A stretch of DNA of 64,000 nt from Chlamydiia bacterium (GTDB taxonomy: Bacteria; Chlamydiota; Chlamydiia; Chlamydiales; Simkaniaceae), in the NCBI GenBank assembly GCA_030429605.1, contig JAUIEV010000002.1:62001-126000 (forward strand), given 5' to 3'. A program made the position numbers and the translations under genes. Positions 31,773-40,048 of the stretch are shown piece by piece; the first letter of the stretch is position 1; every line of letters begins with the position of its first letter. The notes below the pieces were generated by a model. The model saw nothing but the letters and a program-made list of their open reading frames with translations, searched no databases and was not told where the DNA came from.

Positions 31773-33368
31773 ATGGTCGCATCTATAGCGGCTCCTATGC
31801 GTTCTCCTAGTGCCACAGGCGTATCACTGCCGGAATCGAGCCCACAACTACCTCCGGTATCTGACTCACCAGCAACACTAGCGAGAACAAGCCGTGTTGC
31901 ACACGCTGCAATTAAAGAAAGTTCTTTACGCTTTTTAAATTCGCCATATATTGCGTTCATCCCATCTAGAGTATCCACACACCCGACTGTTGCACCTGAA
32001 GGAACGAATCTACAAGAGTATTTATATACGTTCGGCGATATTGGAATGGATGTAAGGGATGCGGAAGATTTTGTATCAGCAGTCCAAATGGCGCAGGGAC
32101 ATTCGCCGACAGGATTTGGCCTGAATCAGCACGCATATGCAGCTGTCGGTCTTACGAGCACATTTTCGCTTTTTACAGGGTACTCTGCCGCACATGTCGG
32201 TGTGAATGAAGTGCAAGCCGGAGCACGCTCCGGTGACAATGTTGCTATTACCTCAGGAGTATTAAGTACGCTGAGAGGCGGCCTAGAAATCCTTTCAGGT
32301 GCAGTTTTTACAACATTTAGAGTGCTGAGCTTAATCCCTTCTGCAAGTGCGGCTGCACTTGGTGGATTTGGAACAGCCGGAATTATCGGATACACAGGTG
32401 TGTACCTTTTAATGGGTGCTACTTTTTCTGTCGCGGCGCATGAAGCGCGCCTTTTTTCAGATGAATTTGAAAAACATGCTCAGGAAAGCGAGGACGCAGC
32501 GTATTCATTCTTGTATAATGAAGTCGTATTTTCACCTCAGGATAGAGCAAAAGCACTTGCGACCGTTGTGGAAAAGCCAAAAAAGGGACTTCCGCTTAAA
32601 GAAGAAGCGGCTCTTGTACAGGCGTATAAAGCGATGCGGTACGGAAAACTGGATGACCCAGCGTGGGAAATACCTCCCGCCATGCAGGAAAAAATGGAAA
32701 CACTCCAAAAAATGGTACCTGACGGCTTTTGGGCTGAGCTTGAAGCAAAAGTAAAAAAAACAAGCTATCCTGGATATGAGCGAGCAAATATGGCGAATGC
32801 ACTCGATGTACTGTGCAGGATCCAAGAAAAACGACATACGAGTATCGGCCGCTCAGTTGGAAGCAGCGTGTTATCAAAACTTTTGAATGGAGGTCCAAAT
32901 CCAAGTAAAGAAGTGAGAAAAGCCCTGCTTACACAGGCAAGAGCTAAAATAAACAAACATTTTCGGATGTATGTGGGGCTTTCTGCGATTTGCTTTTTTG
33001 GGGCAGTCACCTTTGCTTTATCACTCGTCCTCACAGCAGGTGTCCCTCATGTCGTGGTTGCGTCCATGCTTGTTGCAACGGGACTTATCATGACCGTTAT
33101 CGATGGATACTTTCTTCATGAGGCGCTAAAAAACAATGTGCCAAAACGATGGGAGAAAACGATGATGTGGGCGATGTCTCTTCTTCTCGTCGGAGCAGGA
33201 GTTGCTGCCACATGTATGTCAGGTGGGCTCGCTCCAATGCTCATCGTTGGTGCTGTCACAGCGCTTTGGCTGGCACTGTATCTCTACACAAAGTTTCAGT
33301 GGGAAAAACCGCATGGTGCGCACGTTAGACCTGATGCTGCACTCCATCACGGTACGCCCGGAATGTAA
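31773..33368 (+). CDS. Hypothetical membrane protein, probable secreted inclusion-type protein
   Basis: The 531-aa protein is unrecognised. The first 45 residues are Ser/Pro/Ala/Thr-rich and polar, as in type III secretion signals, with no Sec signal. Several hydrophobic segments follow: about residues 125-165, 170-225 (Gly/Ala/Leu-rich), and a pair of strong helices near 395-445, and two more at about 455-500. A soluble Lys/Glu-rich helical part (about 230-390) lies between. Multiple hydrophobic hairpins around a soluble core fit a protein of the inclusion membrane. AGGAGG precedes the ATG and a bidirectional terminator follows. Confidence 0.7.
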   Translation: MVASIAAPMRSPSATGVSLPESSPQLPPVSDSPATLARTSRVAHAAIKESSLRFLNSPYIAFIPSRVSTHPTVAPEGTNLQEYLYTFGDIGMDVRDAEDFVSAVQMAQGHSPTGFGLNQHAYAAVGLTSTFSLFTGYSAAHVGVNEVQAGARSGDNVAITSGVLSTLRGGLEILSGAVFTTFRVLSLIPSASAAALGGFGTAGIIGYTGVYLLMGATFSVAAHEARLFSDEFEKHAQESEDAAYSFLYNEVVFSPQDRAKALATVVEKPKKGLPLKEEAALVQAYKAMRYGKLDDPAWEIPPAMQEKMETLQKMVPDGFWAELEAKVKKTSYPGYERANMANALDVLCRIQEKRHTSIGRSVGSSVLSKLLNGGPNPSKEVRKALLTQARAKINKHFRMYVGLSAICFFGAVTFALSLVLTAGVPHVVVASMLVATGLIMTVIDGYFLHEALKNNVPKRWEKTMMWAMSLLLVGAGVAATCMSGGLAPMLIVGAVTALWLALYLYTKFQWEKPHGAHVRPDAALHHGTPGM

Positions 33369-33395
33369 AAAAACACCGAACACAGTCGGTGTTTT
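33367..33395. terminator. Bidirectional terminator between convergent genes
   Basis: AACACCGA pairs with TCGGTGTT over a short loop; a T run follows on the plus strand and seven T on the minus strand. It separates the 531-aa gene from the 323-aa gene. Confidence 0.85.
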
Positions 33396-33426
33396 ATTTA
33401 AATAATATAAAGGAATGATACTCGTT

Positions 33427-34398
33427 TTAGCTACGAAGCGCATCCAGTCTTGCTTGAAGCTCTTCAACAGTGGTTGTAGAAGGAGCTACTCCAGATGGAT
33501 CAGTCGATGAAGTATCTGCATCTGTTGGTTGCCTGAGTGCCATGAATCGTCGAGTAAGGTCATCGACACCTTCTGTATCTGCACTTCCACCTTCTCCTTC
33601 GGTGGGATCACTTCCAGTAGTCGAAGGAGCGTCTCCTCGAAGCGCATCCAGTCTTGCTTGGAGCTCATCTGCTACAGCTTCACCTGAATCTCCTGATCCG
33701 CTTGAAGGGGGTGGTGTTGGAACTTCTTGAAAGTGCACTCGGATACCGGATGAAGGGGGAGGAGGTGATATATCTGCAGCTGGTTGTATTCTCTCAAAAA
33801 TGGTATTCCAAAGGTCTTCAGCGGTCTTCATGGAGCGTCGAAACGCTTCAGTTTTTTCTGTTGCGGCCTTGTTGTCCGCTACATAACTTGTTGTTCTTTC
33901 AAGCTGAAACTCATCTTTGACTTTTTGTAGAAATGCATCTTTCTCTAGCAGGGGATTTGGTGCTTCAGTATTAAAAACACTATTCCATCGAGCAGCAATT
34001 TCGTCATTTTTTCCACCCTCATATAATGCATGCAAATCGTCGAGTCCCTGTAGGAAAGCTTCATCATATGCAGGTTGTTTATTGTGTATGACTGTAAATG
34101 CTGTATTTTGCTCCTCTCTTGACAGCTTAATGCCAGAAAGGGCTTCTTTAGAAAAGGTGACGTCTTTTGTGTTAAATTCTCCTGGCTTTACACGTTGGTA
34201 CGACTTTGCAAGAAGCTCGATTAGGCCTTTTGCTGTGTCATCTATTCGAGCAGTCGTATCGATTGACCAGTTTCCCTGAGGATCTTTTGTCTCAATGGTC
34301 ACTTTATACTTTTTGCCGTTCACCTCGATAATGGTATCCGGCGTAGCTGGTGGTGTTGGTGTGGCTGATGATGGTGTGCTTCTGCTCACTGCTGCCAT
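33427..34398 (-). CDS. Effector candidate of a three-member family (323 aa) with MIM1-like helices
   Basis: The N-terminal part (residues about 20-200) resembles that of the 560-aa and 422-aa genes: IIEVNGKKYKVTI strand pair, DDTAKGLIELLAKSY helix and a TAEDLWNTIFERI segment. The C-terminal 80 residues are low-complexity (Ser/Thr/Asp/Pro) with three copies of a short helix: DELQARLDALR (244-254), DDLTRRFMALR (279-289) and EELQARLDALRS (312-323). The last ends the protein. The form LxxRLxxLR is the MIM1 motif of ESCRT-III proteins, which also sits at their C-termini and binds the MIT domain of Vps4. The DNA of the first and third copy shares 23 identical bases. The promoter is a full consensus. 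Confidence 0.78.
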   Translation of the reverse strand: MAAVSRSTPSSATPTPPATPDTIIEVNGKKYKVTIETKDPQGNWSIDTTARIDDTAKGLIELLAKSYQRVKPGEFNTKDVTFSKEALSGIKLSREEQNTAFTVIHNKQPAYDEAFLQGLDDLHALYEGGKNDEIAARWNSVFNTEAPNPLLEKDAFLQKVKDEFQLERTTSYVADNKAATEKTEAFRRSMKTAEDLWNTIFERIQPAADISPPPPSSGIRVHFQEVPTPPPSSGSGDSGEAVADELQARLDALRGDAPSTTGSDPTEGEGGSADTEGVDDLTRRFMALRQPTDADTSSTDPSGVAPSTTTVEELQARLDALRS

Positions 34399-34428
34399 AG
34401 TACAATTCTCCCTCTTGTTTATACTCCA

Positions 34429-34457
34429 ATTATACCATAATACAACTGTAATGTCAA
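34429..34457 (-). promoter_or_regulatory. Perfect consensus promoter of the 323-aa gene
   Basis: On the minus strand TTGACA and TATAAT, both exact consensus hexamers, are separated by 17 bases, 30 bases before the ATG. This should be a very strong promoter for the main sigma factor. Confidence 0.8.
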
Positions 34458-34509
34458 AATATTATTTTATTACAAGTGGTTTATATAAAGTGCTTTATAA
34501 ATTGAGCAT

Positions 34510-35778
34510 TTATTCGTCTGATTGCCCGTTAAGTATCTTGTTGATTTCAGCCATACCACCTTCAAATGCTCCGGAATGGAGCACCTTGTGTCGAGCTAGA
34601 CGAGCGATCATTACTGCTCCAGTTTTTGCAGTGAAGGCCTTCTCGCTTTCAGCTGAGTTTGCCCCGGTGGTTTTTTCCCACTGGAGAAGGAGGAGACGTT
34701 GAAACTCTCCTTCTGGAATATCGTATGCTTTTCGAAGCGCCTGAATATTTCTATGAAGCGCCTTAAGTCCCTCTGGAACCCTTGCTGTATCTTCATGTGA
34801 AAGAATTTCTCTCCATTCTTTTGCATGTTGTTTGTTTGATGGATGCACGAGAGAGCGAAGCACATGGCACACTACTTTTACCCCGCTTGCTAGACGCTTA
34901 TCATTCCATGCGGTACGTGTTGATTCAGATGGATTTATTCCCTCAGGTGGTTCAGGAAGGTCTATACCACAAGGAGGCACTGGTGTATGGGAGGGAGCTT
35001 TAGGGATTCTGTCTTCTGCATTTGGCATTGCAATAAGAAGTGCGGCGAGGTCTTCAAACTCTCTTTGGATAGACTCTAGCGAACCTTCCGGTAAAATTTC
35101 AGGAGGTCTTGTTTCTGCATATTCAATAACAGCATCTACGTCTAGAGCTTTTACTGTGAGTGCACTCTCAAGGTTTCTTCGTTGCTCTGGTGAGAGAGTT
35201 TTGTTCTCTTGTAATATTCGAGCTAAATGCAGTATAAATTCCTTGCATTCAGGATCATTATTGATTGCAGTGGATATGTCTTCAAGTTTCTCTGATGTTA
35301 AATGTCGAGGGCCATCGGGCGGGTTTGGAACGTGAGTAAAACGAAGGCGTGTATAGGTTGTGTCTTCCAGGCTTGGCGTACATGCTTTTTCCCAAAGAGC
35401 ACCCATTGTATTTGGATGTGCATGATCATGGGGTAACAGCTGCTCAAGGCTTCTTGCTGCTGTTTCACTAATTTTTTCTTCTGACAACCTCTGATCCGGA
35501 GGTCCGATCGTCACTTCTCTCTCAGAAAATGAAGAGGGGCTTTTTCTGGCTAATTCATTTGCATACTCTGTAAAGAGTTCTGTTGCTTTAGCATGGACTT
35601 TTTCAGCTTCTTTTGGAATAGGGTTTCCAGAACCATCTGCTGTATAGACAGTCATGAGGTAGGTTTTCGTTATGGAGGTTCCATCAGGTTGCGGTACTGA
35701 TACCTGCACTGTTTTGGGTGGGCAGAGAACAGATGTTTCTGGAATATGTGAAGGTGATGAGCGGATTGGAGCAGCCAT
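34510..35778 (-). CDS. Effector candidate of a three-member family (422 aa)
   Basis: The N-terminus shares the domain seen in the 560-aa and 323-aa genes: a strand pair (SITKTYLMTVYTADGSG), a helix with VHAKATELFTEYANELARKS and a TMGALWEKAC segment near residue 135. The rest is helical with two or three helical bundles (about 150-420), with no membrane segment, signal peptide or known motif; the MIM1-like helix of its paralogues is not seen. It ends KILNGQSDE. The ATG directly follows the stop of a 13-codon leader ORF with a good ribosome site, so its translation is probably coupled. Confidence 0.72.
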   Translation of the reverse strand: MAAPIRSSPSHIPETSVLCPPKTVQVSVPQPDGTSITKTYLMTVYTADGSGNPIPKEAEKVHAKATELFTEYANELARKSPSSFSEREVTIGPPDQRLSEEKISETAARSLEQLLPHDHAHPNTMGALWEKACTPSLEDTTYTRLRFTHVPNPPDGPRHLTSEKLEDISTAINNDPECKEFILHLARILQENKTLSPEQRRNLESALTVKALDVDAVIEYAETRPPEILPEGSLESIQREFEDLAALLIAMPNAEDRIPKAPSHTPVPPCGIDLPEPPEGINPSESTRTAWNDKRLASGVKVVCHVLRSLVHPSNKQHAKEWREILSHEDTARVPEGLKALHRNIQALRKAYDIPEGEFQRLLLLQWEKTTGANSAESEKAFTAKTGAVMIARLARHKVLHSGAFEGGMAEINKILNGQSDE

Positions 35779-35820
35779 TTATTGCCGTTCCCCACTGCTA
35801 ATTACATGTGATTTACTCAT
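35779..35820 (-). CDS. 13-aa leader ORF abutting the 422-aa gene
   Basis: On the minus strand GGGAGG lies six bases before an ATG at 35820 that opens 13 codons and ends in TAA at 35781-35779, immediately followed by the ATG of the 422-aa gene. The TAA-ATG junction and the strong ribosome site suggest translational coupling of the larger gene to this peptide. Confidence 0.45.
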   Translation of the reverse strand: MSKSHVISSGERQ

Positions 35821-35906
35821 TCCCAACCTCCCGTTGTCTTATTGTAACATCTTAACATTATTTTGTATATATGTTTTTTGAAATCAATGGGGGGGTTGGG
35901 AATAAA

Positions 35907-37289
35907 TCAGCTCGTAACATCCATTTCAAACACATCACTTTTGAGGAGTTCTGATGAAAACTTTCGTTTTTCAGGATCAATTTCAAACATTTCATCAATG
36001 ACAAATCGAATGAGTCTTCTCTCCTCATCAAGTCGATCCAATCGATTTGAGACATCGGTTTTAGCTAAAATTTCATCGAGTCGACGCTTCATAAGGTCTT
36101 TAAATTTTATCCCCTCCATATCGATGAAACGTTTACTGAAAGGCAGCTGGCCTGTAAGCACATAGAAAAAGAGAACCCCAGCCATCCATATATCACTTCT
36201 TCTCGAGATTATTGGAGTTTTACCTAAAAGCTCGGGCGGAGTGTATTCTTTTCTTGTTTTTTGTGCGCCCCGTGACAATTTACTCGCTGTTGCAAGTGAA
36301 AAGTCACTAATTCTCACGCTTATCTTCCCATCATGTTCAAAGAGGAGAACATTATCCGGGGCTATATCATAATGGATTAATCCGGCATAGCTGAGTGAAC
36401 TAAGTCCATACAAGACTTCTCTCATGCACAGCACTACACGTTCATGCGTGAAAAATGTGCTTTTCATTTTCTTTCCGATCGTGGAAGTGGCAAGGTCCAT
36501 TATCATTACATAGTTGCTACCAATGGCTCCTGAAAAATAGACAGGGTTACATCCACGAAAATGGCTCACAGCTAGATGATGAGCTGCTTCGGTCTCACCA
36601 CATTTAAAAGAGTCAAATACTTTTAATGCAAATCGGTGATCTGCAATGCGCACTTTTTTCACAATACCATAGGTGCCTTTCCCCAATGTCTCACCCTTTT
36701 CAAAACGCTTATTTTCTGCTAACGCTTGGGCTATATCCAGTGTAATGGGATGAATAAAAATTGAAGAGCCCGTTTTGGAAGATGCTCTTTCCATGAGTTG
36801 AAGCGATACGTTCAAAGAATCTATGTGCTTTTCGAGAAAAGAGCAAGCTACCCTCACACCAAATGCACTGTCAAAAGCAGTTATGAGCTCTCTTTGTTTT
36901 TCTTCCTGATCATCGGAAGGGAGTGTAAGAAGCTGCTTTGCAAGAAGGCTCACTTTTCCTGAAAGAACAAGTGCTTCGGAATGAAGCGCTTCAAAGCAGT
37001 GTAGTCTTTCAGCGAGCGAGGTTTTTGTATGAAAGTGGTATCCGCCTTTACATAGAGCTGCTTTTTCTTCTTCAGTTTTATCGAGCTCTTCGAAATATCT
37101 TGCTTTTACTGCTTCAACCTCCTCTTGTATTTTTGGGAAATGGTCAAATGTTACCTCATGAAGCCGTGAGTCAATTTCTGTAGCTCTATTTTCTGTAACG
37201 GGAAGTGTGAGGACTGGGGGGAGTTCTTGGAAAAAACCTGTTTCACTGATGCAGTCTGGTTCCCTATATGTAACACGTGCAATAGCCAT
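35907..37289 (-). CDS. Eukaryotic-type Ser/Thr protein kinase with altered motifs
   Basis: The N-terminal 195 residues are helical and unrecognised. A protein kinase domain follows (about 200-455): glycine loop LGKGTYGIVKKV, the ATP lysine in FALKVF, catalytic HYDIAPDNVLL (the Asp and Asn are kept, the Arg of HRD is Tyr), ISDFSLAT in place of DFG, PPELL in place of APE, and SDIWMAGVLFF. It has the residues for catalysis except that DFG is DFS, so activity is plausible but not certain. There is no membrane helix. It sits with other effector candidates and may be secreted; Pkn5 is a secreted chlamydial kinase of this kind. Confidence 0.85.
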   Translation of the reverse strand: MAIARVTYREPDCISETGFFQELPPVLTLPVTENRATEIDSRLHEVTFDHFPKIQEEVEAVKARYFEELDKTEEEKAALCKGGYHFHTKTSLAERLHCFEALHSEALVLSGKVSLLAKQLLTLPSDDQEEKQRELITAFDSAFGVRVACSFLEKHIDSLNVSLQLMERASSKTGSSIFIHPITLDIAQALAENKRFEKGETLGKGTYGIVKKVRIADHRFALKVFDSFKCGETEAAHHLAVSHFRGCNPVYFSGAIGSNYVMIMDLATSTIGKKMKSTFFTHERVVLCMREVLYGLSSLSYAGLIHYDIAPDNVLLFEHDGKISVRISDFSLATASKLSRGAQKTRKEYTPPELLGKTPIISRRSDIWMAGVLFFYVLTGQLPFSKRFIDMEGIKFKDLMKRRLDEILAKTDVSNRLDRLDEERRLIRFVIDEMFEIDPEKRKFSSELLKSDVFEMDVTS

Positions 37290-37306
37290 TGAATTCCATC
37301 CTTTTA

Positions 37307-37335
37307 TTGATTAGAGTCAATATTTATTCCATACT
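37307..37335 (+). promoter_or_regulatory. Predicted promoter of the Xer recombinase gene
   Basis: TTGATT and CATACT are spaced by 17 bases, about 30 bases before the GTG start. Prediction by eye. Confidence 0.4.
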
Positions 37336-37363
37336 CATTTAATAAAAGAAAAGGAAAGATTTC

Positions 37364-38212
37364 GTGCATCCGCTTCACGCTTTAGAAGAGTTTCATTTTT
37401 ATCTCGCAGCAGAGAGAGGGCTTTCGCAAAATACGATTGATGGATACACAAGAGATATTCGTCGCTTTCTAGGGGAATATAAACGTCTCAGTGTCTCATC
37501 TGACGAAGTGATCATGCATCTTGGTTCTTTGCAAGAGGGTGGGCTTTCGAGTAGTTCACTGTATCGAGTGCTCGTTGCGCTTAAAGTATTTTATCGCTTT
37601 CTCTTCCGAGAAGATCTCTTGAGAGAAAATCCAACACTTTCGCTCGACTCCCCAAAACTCTGGACTATTTTACCTGATGTCATGAACGAAGAAGAAATAC
37701 ACTTGTTGCTGACTATGCCTGATACCTCATCTCTTCTCGGTTTACGTGATAAGGTTGCGATGCTGATACTCTATGCTACTGGGATCCGTGTTTCCGAGCT
37801 GTGTTTTTTAAAGAGAGAAGAAGTCTCTGAAGAGGGGCTTCGGATTCACGGAAAAGGGAAGAAGATCAGAATTGTTCCTATCGCTCACGATGCGGCGCGT
37901 TTAGCGAAAGAATATATTGAGATTTCACATAAAGAGCGAGGGCCGCTTTTACTTTCAAAAAATGGATATCAATTGGACAGGCATCAGATATGGAGGCGTA
38001 TTCGGAAATATGCTAAAGAAGCTGGGCTCATTAAAAGAATTTCTCCGCATACTTTTCGTCACACTTATGCGACACACCTTTTGGATAATGGTGCGGATTT
38101 ACGAGTAATACAAGAATTTTTAGGGCATGCTGAAATCTCAACCACTGAGCGATATACGCACCTTTCAAAGGAAAAAATGAAGGAAAAATTTACTCAGTTT
38201 CACCCACGTTAA
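37364..38212 (+). CDS. xerD: Tyrosine site-specific recombinase XerC/XerD
   Basis: The 282-aa recombinase has the N-terminal SAM-like core-binding domain (FHFYLAAERGLSQNTIDGYTRD) and the C-terminal catalytic domain. The catalytic residues are all visible: Arg in TGIRVSELC, Lys in GKGKKIRIVP, His-x-x-Arg in PHTFRHTYATHLL, His in FLGHAEIS and Tyr in TERYTHLS. It resolves chromosome dimers at dif before division. The XerD call is preferred because of the LPDVMNEEEIHLLL start of the catalytic domain, but XerC cannot be ruled out. The start is a GTG with AAGGAAAG upstream. No dif-like site was identified in the window. Confidence 0.9.
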   Translation: MHPLHALEEFHFYLAAERGLSQNTIDGYTRDIRRFLGEYKRLSVSSDEVIMHLGSLQEGGLSSSSLYRVLVALKVFYRFLFREDLLRENPTLSLDSPKLWTILPDVMNEEEIHLLLTMPDTSSLLGLRDKVAMLILYATGIRVSELCFLKREEVSEEGLRIHGKGKKIRIVPIAHDAARLAKEYIEISHKERGPLLLSKNGYQLDRHQIWRRIRKYAKEAGLIKRISPHTFRHTYATHLLDNGADLRVIQEFLGHAEISTTERYTHLSKEKMKEKFTQFHPR

Positions 38213-38249
38213 AAAATTATATTTACCCATTTCTGTTCATAGTTTGTCG

Positions 38250-38278
38250 TTTCTCATAACTCCTCTTTCTGATATACT
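38250..38278 (+). promoter_or_regulatory. Predicted extended -10 promoter of the 74-aa gene
   Basis: TATACT is preceded by TG one base upstream (extended -10) and by a weak -35 TTTCTC at 17 bases, about 35 bases before the ATG at 38314. Confidence 0.45.
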
Positions 38279-38313
38279 CGCATTGAACATGCAAAAAGAA
38301 GGAGATATGGTTT

Positions 38314-38538
38314 ATGGCATCAGCTATCGGATTTGGAACAATTCATATTCCAGGTGAGGCTCTACCAAGTGTGGCAGAGGCTGGAGATCGGTTAAGTCCA
38401 AGTGTATTAAGAAGTCTTGAAAATGGATCAAACAGACGACCTGTAGAAATTGGTGAAGCAGCACATAAAAGAGTCGCTGTGAGAAGAGAGGGGTCTCCAC
38501 TCACTAAGATGTTTGAAGCTGCCGTTGAGAAGAAGTAA
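38314..38538 (+). CDS. Small hypothetical protein
   Basis: The 74-aa protein is unrecognised. AAGGAG precedes the ATG at nine bases and a promoter and a strong terminator frame the gene, so it is a separate unit. The first 25 residues are rich in Ser, Ala, Ile and Gly without charge clusters (MASAIGFGTIHIPGEALPS), the rest is polar and basic (RVAVRREGSPLTKMFE). The composition of the N-terminus would suit a type III secretion signal, but nothing else is known. Confidence 0.6.
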   Translation: MASAIGFGTIHIPGEALPSVAEAGDRLSPSVLRSLENGSNRRPVEIGEAAHKRVAVRREGSPLTKMFEAAVEKK

Positions 38539-38546
38539 TAGATTGT

Positions 38547-38577
38547 AAAAAAGCCCCAAAATTTGGGGCTTTTTTTT
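38547..38577. terminator. Bidirectional terminator between the 74-aa gene and gatB
   Basis: AGCCCCAA pairs with TTGGGGCT across a very short loop, with an A run on the left and an eight-base T run on the right, so it can stop transcription from both sides. Confidence 0.85.
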
Positions 38578-38583
38578 ACTCAA

Positions 38584-40047
38584 TTATCTTGAGTCGAGTT
38601 TTTTAGAGAGAAGATCTTTTACGATATCTGGTGATGCCTTTCCTCGACACAGCTTCATTATTTGGCCAACCAAATAGTTGTACGCTTTATCTTTCCCGTT
38701 CTTAAAGTCTTGTATTGAATCAGGATTCTCTTCAAGCACCTTATCCACCAACGGTTCTATAGACGATATATCACTCATCGGTTGGTAGTCAGGGTTTTCT
38801 TTGACGATGTCTTCAGGTGAGGAACCTGGAGCTTTCACCATATCATCAGCCACCGCTTTTGCAATTTTTCCAGTGATTGTTTTTTTATCAATCATCGAGA
38901 CGAGCATCCCAACATACGATGCCGGAATACCGAAGTCAGCAAGGTGTTTTCCAGAGTCTTTTGTTCGGCCAACAAACTCAACTGTAATCCAGTTACAGAG
39001 TGATTTTCCATTTCCGCATTCTTTTAGGGCTTCTTCAAAATAGTCTGAGAGCTTTTTATCCGAGACGAGGAGCGTAGCGTTGTATTCACTTAAGTCAAGC
39101 TCTTTGGTGTATCTCTCCAAACGTTCATGTGGAAGTTCAGGGAGATTTTTTTCAATTTCATCGACATACTCTTTCGATAATACGATTGGAGGGAGGTCCG
39201 GTTCGGGAAAATATCTGTAGTCTGCAGCGCCTTCTTTTGAGCGCATTTTCACCGTTTGCTTTTTTTCAATATCAAATCGAAGTGTCGCTTGCTCAACAAC
39301 CTGCTCAAAGGGAGCATCAGGATTTTTTTCGTAGGCTTGCACTTGCCGTACAAACTCGGATTCAATAGCCCATTCCATGAATGTAAATGAGTTCATGTTT
39401 TTGATTTCTGCTTTTGGCCTAAATCCTTTTTCTCCCTTTTTTCGAACTGAAACGTTCACGTCCATACGGAGCTGCCCTTCTTCCATATTACATTCAGAGG
39501 CACCTATGTACTGCATAATTGCTCGTATGGCTTGTGCATATGCACTGGCATCTTTGGGTGAGTGCATGCACGGTTTAGAAACAATTTCAATGAGGGGAGC
39601 TCCAGCCCTGTTGTAGTCTATCCCTGCAAAAGAATTGAAATGCTTCAGCATACCTGCGTCATCTTCTAGGTGTGCATGTTCGAGGTGAAAGGTTTTCATC
39701 GTTCCTTCGACATCAACAACCACTTTTCCCCCAATAACAATTGGGTGGTCAAATTGTGTAATTTGAAAGTTTCGTGGTGAGTCAGGGTAAAAGTACGACT
39801 TTCTATCAAATCGTGAATAGTGCGGGATTTCTGCTCCCACAGCTTTTCCAAACATAACGGCTTTTCGAACCGCTTCTTGATTCAAGACGGGGAGGGCGCC
39901 TGGCTGCCCAGTATCGACAATTCCGATGTTCATATTTGGTTCATCACCAAAACGGTTCGGCGCTGAACTAAACAGTTTTGTTCGAGTATTGAGCTGGACG
40001 TGGACTTCAAGGCCAATAACCGGTTCGTAGAGTTCGTACTGTGACAT
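38584..40047 (-). CDS. gatB: Asp/Glu-tRNA amidotransferase subunit B
   Basis: The protein has 487 aa from the ATG at 40047, one base after the gatA stop; the frame is open 50 codons further into gatA but the family starts at YEPVIGLEVHVQLNT. The tRNA-binding and amidation core with KLFSSAPNRFGDEPN, GQPGALPVLN, DRKSYFYPDSPRNFQITQFD, GIDYNRAGAPLIEIV, MEEGQLRMDVNVSV and MRSKEGAADYRYFPEPDLPP is complete, followed by the helical YqeY-like tail. With GatA and GatC it converts misacylated Glu-tRNA(Gln) and/or Asp-tRNA(Asn) to the amide form. Confidence 0.97.
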   Translation of the reverse strand: MSQYELYEPVIGLEVHVQLNTRTKLFSSAPNRFGDEPNMNIGIVDTGQPGALPVLNQEAVRKAVMFGKAVGAEIPHYSRFDRKSYFYPDSPRNFQITQFDHPIVIGGKVVVDVEGTMKTFHLEHAHLEDDAGMLKHFNSFAGIDYNRAGAPLIEIVSKPCMHSPKDASAYAQAIRAIMQYIGASECNMEEGQLRMDVNVSVRKKGEKGFRPKAEIKNMNSFTFMEWAIESEFVRQVQAYEKNPDAPFEQVVEQATLRFDIEKKQTVKMRSKEGAADYRYFPEPDLPPIVLSKEYVDEIEKNLPELPHERLERYTKELDLSEYNATLLVSDKKLSDYFEEALKECGNGKSLCNWITVEFVGRTKDSGKHLADFGIPASYVGMLVSMIDKKTITGKIAKAVADDMVKAPGSSPEDIVKENPDYQPMSDISSIEPLVDKVLEENPDSIQDFKNGKDKAYNYLVGQIMKLCRGKASPDIVKDLLSKKLDSR

Positions 40048-40048
40048 A

